This document shows positions 56,165-64,000 of a stretch of DNA of 64,000 bases, in pieces (position 1 is the stretch's first letter; every line of letters starts with the position of its first letter). The notes under the pieces are model-generated. The model worked only from the letters and a program-made list of their open reading frames with translations. It made no database searches and was not told where the DNA came from. The stretch comes from Lepidurus packardi. Lineage: Eukaryota; Arthropoda; Branchiopoda; Notostraca; Triopsidae. The position numbers and the translations under genes were made by a program. The stretch lies in NCBI GenBank assembly GCA_023053545.1, contig JAKZAN010000006.1, positions 9,766,351 to 9,830,350 on the forward strand, given 5' to 3'.

Positions 56165-56307
56165 CGAGCAACGACTGGAAGCCGGTTTTAAAGCCAGCTT
56201 CGCGGCTTTTGGCTTTTTGGCTTTCATTGCCTCAGGCCGGCTTTAAAGCCGGAGACGGTCAAGGTCAAAGCCGGCTTCAAAGCTGGCTTTGCCAAAGCCG
56301 GCTTTCG
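56165..56307. repeat. hAT right subterminal GGCTT/AAGCC repeats
   Basis: About a dozen GGCTT or AAGCC motifs, many as the palindrome AAAGCCGGCTTT. They mirror the left subterminal block. Confidence 0.8.
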
Positions 56308-56324
56308 GGATCCCTAACTGGGAA

Positions 56325-56924
56325 GTTTGTTTTTAATCGGAATGTGCAGAACGAGGATTATTCAATAAATTTATTCAATATTCAATAAATTTAGTTAATT
56401 GATAAAGGAAAACCCCGTTCCTTTTACGAAAAGGAAAACCCCACAAATTGTCTGGTTTGTTTTAGTTCACTGTATTTGTATAACTCACTCGAAAATTCAC
56501 GTAAAATATTTCAACTATAAAATTTCCCGCTACAATTTTACTTCTACCAACTACAGCTACTTGCCATGACTCGTTACCACGCTTGAGACCCACTACTCTG
56601 CCTCAGCAACTCCTAGCTCATCTCTCAACAAGATATAAAGAGCCATCTAAAGAGCTTCGGGAACATTAATTTACATACAACTTTACCCGTTACAATACTA
56701 AACCGCGAACGCTCATGTGGTAGCACATTGCAAGCGGGTTTCGTGAGTTAATCGCGGTTTATGGCATGCGAATCAATCATGGGTCCTGACAAGAAAGTAA
56801 AATAACAGGTCCTTTTTTTAGAGAGTTGCAATAAAAATAATTCAATCAAACAATAAGCCAGCGAACATTTTTCACAATGCATTGTAAAAATACTATGCAT
56901 GGCATTCATACTGCCCATTTGAAA
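56325..56924. other. Spacer right of the hAT element
   Basis: AT-rich sequence with a short TTCAATAAATTTA repeat near 56363-56395. No gene was recognised. Confidence 0.5.
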
Positions 56925-57087
56925 ATCGTCGTAACTTTCTTGAACGGCACTAGGAGGTCTGCGACTGTATCCTTTGGTATTATCGCCTTTTTACCTGAAT
57001 GTACTCTGGGGACCGAGAAGAGCGGTCCAAAATCTTTACATTGGAAGATAGCCGTGTTATCCTACTGTCTAAACCTTTATATTGTGA
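56925..57087 (+). mobile_element. Diverged relative of the inverted-repeat element (right arm only)
   Basis: About 160 bp resembles the right arm of the element at 17850-18006. Shared blocks are CACTRGGAGGT, TTTTACCTGAAT, ACTCTGGGG.CCGAGAAG, ACATTGGAAGATA and a terminal CTTTATATTGTG. I found no matching left arm nearby, so it is probably truncated. It shows that the family has other, older members in the genome. Confidence 0.65.
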
Positions 57088-57675
57088 CTGTAACAGCAAT
57101 AAAGGCCAAGAAACTGCCCAACATGCTAGGTAGAAGGAACGACAAGCAGTGAAGAAGAATATTGCTGGTAGTCAAAAACTGGTATGGTTTGCTGCGGATC
57201 GCTAGGCTCCACCTACGCACTGAGCCCCATAGAGCCGAGCTCAACGAAACGGCGACACGCCGCAATGGCAGATAATTCAATTAGATATAAAGGGCGGTGA
57301 TTTGAAACTCAGTAACGTTTTCGATACGTTTTTTTCTTTTCTTTTACACATCTGAAGTTTTTATAGAAACCGATATTTGAGCACAACACTTAACAATAAG
57401 CAAAACATTGCGTTTAACTCTCTAGAAAAATAGAAAAACACAGATTAAGACAAAACTGTTCCGAGTGTTTGACCAACGTAATGTATGCTTAATTTACGGA
57501 TACACAAATCCAGAACACGTAAAAGAAAAGAATACTCTAATTAATCGCTTGAAAATTATCAAGAGTGTCTAGGCGTTTGTTTTTTGTAGAAGCGTCAGCT
57601 TCCGACTGGAATTATGTAGCGTTAGCTTGGCCATATCTTAATGATGTGTCTCTTCTGAAATGTGCCATTTTTAAT
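57088..57675. other. Spacer and presumed HSPA4 3' UTR
   Basis: No domain-bearing reading frame was found. Short open stretches on both strands look spurious. The right part should be the 3' UTR of the minus-strand Hsp110 gene. Confidence 0.5.
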
Positions 57676-60600
57676 CTACTCTGTCTCCATCCCGTCTTGA
57701 GACTGCGGCTGAGAGCTCGCATTAGGTGCTTGCCCTTTTTCTGCTCCTGTACTGTCGCTCCCTGCACCTGCAGCCGGGGCGGGGGGTGGTTTAGGCTTGG
57801 CTTTGTTGATGATAGGATTGGTAGCCGAGTCGAATGCTCGAATTTCTTGTTCGATGGCTGAAGTCTTGACAGGGTTGTCTAAATGCTTCGGGGTACTGTG
57901 TGCCAACGCTGCATGCTTATCAAGCCACGTTTGCTTCTCGCTGATGGCTTTATCCAGATTCGCAGCATCTTCACTGTTTAAATGATCGTAAGCTTCATCT
58001 CCGCGACGATGAGAATCCAACGTTTTCCGAGCGCGTTGCAGATTAACAGCTAGGCGCTCAAGAGCATGAGGACGGTCCGAGAATTCCTTGTGCCTGATCC
58101 GCGCGGTGTCAGTTAGTTCCTAACCAAATATTCCAATGAATGCAACTATTTTTTACATTCTGTAATTTTTTTTTTACAATACAGTAAAAACCGTTTAACC
58201 CCAAATCGCTTAACACGCTTAAAACCTGTTACCACAAAATGGAATTCAGGTCCGGAGAAACGCTATGTAACTCCATCTTTATCTGTTAGCACGAAATCCT
58301 TTTATCACGATAAAATTACTCCGGTCCCTTCGGTTTGCGTTAAACGGTTTTCACTGTACTTCATTATGTTTCGATTTTTTGTTTGATTCGCTAATGGATT
58401 ATTTTTAAATGAATGTTTATTTTGTAATAAATATTCCCTAAATTACCTTATTGAGTTAGTAACATTTTTGTTAATTAATATCTTAGATTACCATACTTTT
58501 AAGTTAATTATTTGCTATACTTGTGAAATTTTAGTAGTATAAGGGAGTATTTTTCTTACTTTAATTTGCTCCAAACGTTGCGTGTACTCTTGTCGAGGAC
58601 AGTCTTCTCCATCTTCGTAGAGCCAGTTTTCCGTTTCGTCGCAGAACTTAGCCACCTTAACTCGCTCCTGTTCTTCCAAAAAAGGAGCTAGATCATCTGG
58701 ATCACTGAAGCGATTACGTGAATCCAAGACCAACTCTTCAAGCGAGTTCTTGGAGTCAATACGCATCTGCTCAGCCCTGTCAGCAGAACGCAACTGAGCC
58801 TAAAATATCAAACAAAATAAAAATAGCAATCCAGACCTCAACTAATTCCAGATTCTTCTTATTGTTCACGAAAAGGTAGGCTTACCTCTTGCTCAATGAG
58901 ACTGTCCACTACATTCTTTGACAAACTTCCAGTGCGGCTGTCAATCTCCAACTCTATAGCTTTGAACTTGTCTCCTGGCTTCTTACCAGCTGTGGCGGAA
59001 GGGTTAACGTCCATATCTTGGGTCTGTTCCGTTTCCATCTTAGCCTAGTGGGCACAATTCAATAGACGGAGTTGATAAAATTAGAAACAGTTCAATAAGC
59101 GGAAAACCTGAGACATAATATATAAAATTAAGCAATAGTACTTCGTCTTGGGTCTTGGTTTCATCTTTTTCTTCAGCAGCAGCTGGCTGGACCTGTTGCT
59201 GAGGAGAAGGTTGTCCTTCGATCTCCATTGGAACAATGTGTTCTTTGGTGGCGGGTACTTTCTCCATCAAAGCTGCGCTGGACAGCTGGAAAATGCCATT
59301 GGGATTCAAACGAGCCTTCACTTTCACCTTCTGCGGCTCTCCTTGTGCCGAAGGTTTCACACCGTGTATCAAAAACTCTCCTATATTAGGGAAAAAATCC
59401 AGTGAAAGCCTAGTCAGAAACGTACGAATAAGTAAAGGGAACTGTCTTACCAATGAATTTGTCGTTTGTAAAAACGTCGCCTCCGTAGTACGCCGTTAGT
59501 TTAAATGGGTCTTTGCGCACGAAAGTAAGCATTTTGGAAAAAGGGAAAGCATGGAACTTGCTAAACACCTCCATTTCCCTAGAGACCAAGAGATTTGACA
59601 CGTTAGAACATTAGAAACATCAAAAGATGGGATCAAAACTTACCCTTCTTCGCCCATGTCCGGGCTCCAAGCCAGGCGAATCGAAAAAGGCGTAGCATCC
59701 GTAACGGAGAACTCACGCACTTTGAAAGCTGGAGAAAGCATCGCAGCCATTATGGCAGCACCACGAGCCACAGCCTCGTCCTGGTTGAGTGTAGTCATGG
59801 GTGGTTTGCCATAAACCTTCTCAATACGGGCCTTAACAGCCGGAATACGAGTGGATCCGCCCACCACTTCCACCTCGTCGATGTCAGCCGCAGTCAAACC
59901 TGCTTCGTGCAAGGATCTCTTCAACGTTGCTTCCAAACGATCAAATAAATAACCACACATCTCTTCCATCTCCACTCTAGAACAGAAAGAATCCAATTAC
60001 GATTATTATAAAAAAAAATAAAAATAAACTGCAAATTAACCTCCCACCTTTTCATTGCAATCGTGACGTCCTTCTCGTCATAGAAACACTCGATACTCAA
60101 AGGAAGGCTGGTCGCATTAGCGGACATTTGTCTCTTGAGCTTATCGACTTCAGTCAAGAGTCGCAGAACCGCGCGGCGTTGAGCGGTGGTGCCATCTTTT
60201 ATATGATCAGCTCGCAAATTGAGCTTGTAACGTGTTTGCCACTGTTCCAAGACGTGGATGACCAGAAGGCGGTCAAAATCGCGGCCGCCCAGTTCTGCAT
60301 CGTAGGCTATGGATATTACTTTCAATTTGCCCTTGTTAAAAGCCACAATGGCCACTTGAAGTTGGGCCTGGCCGAAGTCTACAAAGGCCACGTGCTTGGG
60401 TTTGGCTTCCGGAGCAGGTAAGTCGGATTTGTACAAGCCGTATGTTAGAGCTGTCGCCGTAGTCTCGTTGAGCAAACGAAGAACGTTTAAGCCAGCCAAG
60501 GCTGCGGAATCCAGTACAGCTCGACGCTGACGGTCAGTAAAATAGACTGGAATCTATAGAAAGTCACATAATTTAAGCTAATTTAGTACCAGAAGGTGGA

Positions 60601-61154
60601 AACTAAACAGAAAGGATTGTAAAGAGCTAGAAACAACATTAATGTACCGTAATGACACAGTCGGAGACTTTACAGGACAACCACGCCTCGGAGATGTCTT
60701 TAAGCTTGCTGAAGAGCATGGCCGTTATTTGCTCAGCCGAAAAAACGCGTTCTTCGCCTTGCAGTTGGACTTTGACGCCAACTCCTCCTTCCTGGGTGGG
60801 TACAATCGTGAAAGGTAGGTGCCTGACTTCATGTTCCACACATGCTTCGTTTAAGTCCAAGCCCAGAAGGCGCTTAAAGCTGGTAATGGTGTTGCTAATG
60901 TTGGTGACTTGCTGGGACTTTGCCGAAACCCCAATGAGACGGTTACGCGTATGGAAAGCCACGCAAGACCTTTAGGTATACTGTATTTAATTACAGTCCT
61001 CTAAGTTGAACGAAAAATTGATCTATAGATAGTCAACTTACGGCGTATCTCTTAGACTGTAGTCGTTTGTTAGCACTTCAATGCCACCCGCTTTTGCTAC
61101 GGCGACGTAGCAAGATTCGTTTCCAAAATCGATCCCAATAACAGGTTGGGCCAT
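57676..61154 (-). CDS. HSPA4: Hsp110-type chaperone (HSPA4 / Hsc70Cb)
   Basis: Hsp110 proteins are cytosolic Hsp70 relatives that act as nucleotide-exchange factors and holdases for Hsp70. With Hsp40 and Hsp70 they resolve aggregates. Nine exons in transcript order: 61154-61042, 60969-60648, 60553-60048, 59976-59644, 59578-59451, 59380-59142, 59044-58886, 58799-58560 and 58119-57676. Phases close and give 827 residues (human HSPA4 840). The ATG at 61154 begins [20 protein letters not shown], the Hsp110 form of the ATPase phosphate loop. [21 protein letters not shown] and [13 protein letters not shown] complete the nucleotide-binding domain to about residue 385. A beta-sandwich domain follows with a long acidic/Gln-rich insertion ([18 protein letters not shown]). 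The helical C-terminal domain then ends in a low-complexity tail [10 protein letters not shown]. No damage was seen. Confidence 0.95.
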
Positions 61155-61542
61155 TTTATGTCTTGTGTGAAGTTAATCGAAGAACAAGGCCTGTCAACAA
61201 ACAAATGAGACTTAAAACATACATCCAACCAGGACCAAAACGTAATTCCCCGCAGTCTAATGGTAATGTAATATTAGTAAGCTAACCGTTAGTAGATGAC
61301 TAGAAGCAAATGCCCAATTCAAGCTGCGCCTTATGAGGTGTGCTTGACTCAACAATGAAATTTGAAACGGGTAACATGGCAGCTTAATTGCTCGTCAAAT
61401 CATTTTAAAATTAACTACTTACTCTCGGATAAAAACACCCTGTCGAATCCTAGAGAACCAAAATATTCCACGTGTCTCAAAAAACTAACGCCGGCTTGAT
61501 AACTCTTGTCTGTAAAGCTTCAGCTTACCGCAAGGCGGAGCG

Positions 61543-61550
61543 TGACGTCA
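61543..61550. promoter_or_regulatory. CRE/ATF-like palindrome upstream of HSPA4
   Basis: A full TGACGTCA palindrome 389 bp upstream of the HSPA4 start codon, in a GC-richer stretch next to heat-shock-element-like motifs. Confidence 0.45.
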
Positions 61551-61558
61551 TCCGACTG

Positions 61559-61592
61559 TTCTAGAACCTCCCTGAGGCGACGCTTTCCAGAA
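61559..61592. promoter_or_regulatory. Heat-shock-element-like motifs upstream of HSPA4
   Basis: TTCTAGAACCTCC (61559-61571) has three alternating 5-bp units of the HSF1 site, the third with one mismatch. TTCCAGAA (61585-61592) adds another inverted pair. The position ~405-440 bp upstream of the HSPA4 start fits a heat-inducible promoter. Confidence 0.55.
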
Positions 61593-62039
61593 CTACGTCG
61601 AAATGTGTGGTACGTTGGACGAGTCACAGCCAATGCTTCCGGAAATACACTAATGTCACAAGCAAACATGAAGAATAATTACACAATTCTACAACAATAA
61701 TAATAGTTCATATATCATCACAATAGTCGTCTTTATTTCATATTTGTTTTAAGACAAGTTTTCTACCAAAAATCTGTACCTCATTTCGTCGAAAAAAAAA
61801 AGATATGACCAAACGTTTAATTAATCCTTCTAGGGGTAAATAATGAAATAAATATCCGCAAAGGTAGCACGAAATCTTTACACACGTATCATGATAAAAA
61901 CTAGCTATCATGGGTAGCGTTTAGAGGGGGGCAGGATTTTTTAACAACTCTTTTTATCATCAGAAGAAAATTTTCCGTTTTTTGGAAAAATAAAAGTTAC
62001 AATGATTTCTGTTTTATTTGCTTAAATTTTTAGGAAACA

Positions 62040-64000
62040 TCACGCAGGAGCCTTCGATTTCCGTGATGTATAAGACTGGCTGGGTACGACTCCTGTACTT
62101 GTGCTGCTCACGGTCTTCTTCTGCATATGCCGGAACTTCCGGACATAACCATCCACTAATTGCTTGATTTTGGCCGGGTTAATCTCTCCACTTTTCGTGT
62201 GGCAAACCTATAAAAAAAATACAATAAAATAATAGGCTTACAGTAAAATCATAATAATACTTTAGACATATTTGTCAATAAGTAACTTGCTAAGAATAGT
62301 TCAGAAAAGAAATAGTTCAGAAAGAAAAGGAAGAAGGTAATTAATATTCTAAATATAGTAGACATGCGTTGTACCTCACTATTTTAGTTTAGTACAAAAT
62401 TATAGGTGATCATTTCAGTAAAGAATTTTGTTTCCATAATCCCTTTCTAGGTTACCCTAGCAGCTAAATCCTACTAAACGAAGTACTTGAAATTTAGTAC
62501 TCGTATTAAGTATTAAGTGAAATTCGTACTCGTATTAAGTGAAATTTAGTACTCGAAGTACTTGAAATTTAGTACTCGTATTAAGCCTATTTCATGCTTT
62601 CATAGGAAACCTACGAAATTTCTACAAAACAACATATCAATCTTATCCGAAATTCGTTCTACGAGGCGCGCTATGAAACCTGACTGTTTGGCCCAAATTC
62701 TTTAAATAAAGCTGCATCAACGGAGTAAGAAGTCGAAAAAAAAGTATCTTACTTTGGGGACTGCCCTGCGCAAAATCTCCTTGTAATCTTCCTTGGATAC
62801 CAGCTTCTTATGGTAATACGGTTTGAGGGCCAATTTCACTTCCTCGATGACTCTTTCTTGACGGTTCAATTTGACCAAAAACTGCCAGCCAAAAACCAGT
62901 CCCATTATTAATCTTTCTGCATTCAATCCTTTACTATCAAGCCTTACCTTTTCTTTGACCATCAGGTCAGCAGCCGAACCAGGCAGCTCTTCCACGGGCT
63001 TTCCATTTTCGCCTTGTACCAGGAGCTTACCTGCACAACTCGGCAAATTCTTCTCGGCCTTACTTTTTTCTCGACTCTTAACCTCTGTAAGTCCTTTACT
63101 GTAATTGAGAATCTTTCCTGCTTTCTTAGAGTTTTCCGGCGAAAACAAGTGATCGAACGTATTCGTATTGCCCGACGCTTTTAACGGCGGCGGGGACATG
63201 GATTGCGAAGGCGTAGGTGACGGAGGCGACATGGAAGGCGGTCCTAACAAGATACTTCCCTCACTCGAAGTCGGTGAAGGTGCTCCGGTCGCTTCCATCA
63301 ACCCTGCGGACGTCACAATGGACGTCGAATTGGTGGTTACCGTACTAGCAGCAGCCGATATCTGTCCACGGTATGCTTGCCGGGCAGGGGCATTGTTGAC
63401 CAATAACGGTCTCACTGGTGCTGGGATGAACATAGTCGCTGGTCGGGGCTGGTTAAGGTTATCGTACGCCATCCGCTGAGGATTAAAGGGCATTCCAGGG
63501 TGGCCCGGGTGGCCGGGGTGGCCGGGGTGCATAAAGGGCATCAAATTAGGGTTGAACGAAATAGGCGGGACCGAAAAGAAGGGTTGGAACATGGAACTAC
63601 TGGTGAGCGACACATTAACCTGGAGGTGTGCCGGTGGCTGTAAGGAAGGCGGCGGTAGATGGATTGGCGTGTAAAGCGCCGGTTTAGGTGAATGCGGAAC
63701 ACACCCACTCTTTGACGATGCGTTGGGTGAGTCATTCGTAGGATCATCAGGGTCGTACGAAGAGGGTAACAACTGACTCGGCAAGGTGATAGCCGGAACT
63801 CCTCCGGTGGTCGCTAAAGTGGTCACCGTCGTCGCCGTCTCTTCCAGTGGGTTGTTCTCATCTTCGTCTTCATTGCAGAGCGGATTGACAAAGGGAAGTA
63901 CCGGACGCTTGTTAACGAGCGTGAACTTAACTGTCGGTTCCGGTGGCGTTTTAGGACCCGCGAGGAGTTTGGTTGGGGTTGATTTAGGAGGCGGATCTCT
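62040..64000 (-). CDS. PHRF1: PHRF1/SCAF1-type RNA polymerase II CTD-associated protein, C-terminal part
   Basis: The visible C-terminal 449 residues come from three exons in transcript order: 64000-62948 (open at the window edge), 62881-62753 and 62207-62040. The last exons give the conserved tail [59 protein letters not shown]. This tail is shared by PHRF1 (PHD and RING finger protein 1) and SCAF1/SFR19. The rest is a Pro/Ser-rich disordered region with an HPGHPGHPG repeat and long [15 protein letters not shown]-type stretches. The PHD and RING domains that would settle the assignment lie outside the window. The 66-nt intron at 62882-62947 has no in-frame stop, so its retention would keep the frame. 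The product is expected in the nucleus. Confidence 0.72.
62481..62586. repeat. Minisatellite in a PHRF1-like intron
   Basis: Three to four degenerate copies of a ~25-bp unit (GAAATTTAGTACTCGTATTA) in the 545-bp last intron. Confidence 0.75.

Larger units (their letters stand above)
51940..56316 (+). mobile_element. hAT DNA transposon, apparently complete (4377 bp)
   Basis: The element is bounded by inverted repeats TAGGGTTCCCGAAAGCC (left) and the matching right end GGCTTTCGGGATCCCTA, with one mismatch. Perfect 8-bp direct repeats ACTGGGAA flank it at 51932-51939 and 56317-56324, the hAT target-duplication length. Both subterminal regions are dense in GGCTT/AAGCC motifs (51949-52072 and 56165-56307), which in hAT elements commonly bind transposase. 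The single gene inside encodes a hAT transposase. Intact ends, target duplication and gene suggest a recent insertion that may still be mobile. Confidence 0.92.
61155..62039. other. HSPA4 promoter region and 3' region of the PHRF1-like gene
   Basis: Holds the HSPA4 5' UTR/promoter (61155 to about 61650) and the AT-rich 3' UTR of the minus-strand gene to the right. No coding region was recognised. Regulatory motifs are listed separately. Confidence 0.55.

Noticed and set aside
57077-57280. 67-residue minus-strand frame near 57.2 kb
   Set aside because: No recognisable domain or splice context; it overlaps a transposon fragment.

Overview
The window is animal nuclear DNA, most likely from an arthropod and plausibly a branchiopod crustacean such as Daphnia. 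The reasons are the many short spliceosomal introns (mostly 50-80 bp, GT..AG), genes packed on both strands, a divergent ionotropic receptor gene, Ty3/Gypsy, BEL/Pao and hAT transposons, and TTAGG-like tracts, TTAGG being the arthropod telomere motif. The organism is an inference; the gene content was read from the sequence.

Left flank (1-14.9 kb) is ordinary gene territory: the 3' part of an ionotropic glutamate-receptor-like gene (+), a complete eIF4H gene (+, 5 exons), a complete Integrator subunit 2 gene (INTS2, -, 13 exons, 1198 aa as reconstructed), a TIGAR-like histidine phosphatase (+, 4 exons) and, convergent with it, IFT22/RABL5 (-, 4 exons). I placed every exon boundary by hand and the phases close in all of these genes.

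Centre (14.9-51.3 kb) is a mobile-element block. A decayed BEL/Pao retrotransposon on the minus strand (integrase and RNase H at 14.9-16.7 kb, protease remnant at 51.2 kb) was hit by a ~945-bp terminal-inverted-repeat element with a perfect 8-bp target duplication, and by a Ty3/Gypsy LTR retrotransposon with 249-bp LTRs. A segment running from the BEL reverse transcriptase to the BEL protease, carrying both insertions, then became a head-to-tail array of five units (16701-51154; 7.66, 6.59, 5.97, 6.61 and 7.63 kb). The unit lengths are explained exactly by a few indels. All four internal junctions carry the same four extra bases, so one founding junction was amplified. Deletions inside the Gypsy copies are shared in a mosaic pattern, implying exchange among units. 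No single Gypsy copy has both gag and pol intact: gag is intact in copies 1, 2 and 4, pol only in copy 5. Intact copies show a clear -1 frameshift signal between gag and pol.

Right flank: a complete hAT DNA transposon (51940-56316) with a perfect 8-bp target duplication, subterminal AAGCC/GGCTT repeats and an apparently intact 836-aa transposase (+, 4 exons). Next come a diverged relative of the inverted-repeat element, a complete Hsp110/HSPA4 gene (-, 9 exons, 827 aa) with a heat-shock-element-like and CRE-like cluster upstream, and the 3' part of a PHRF1/SCAF1-type gene (-), which runs off the right edge. The host genes are not an operon. They serve translation initiation, snRNA 3' processing/transcription, sugar-phosphate metabolism, cilia, protein folding and RNA polymerase II CTD-associated functions.
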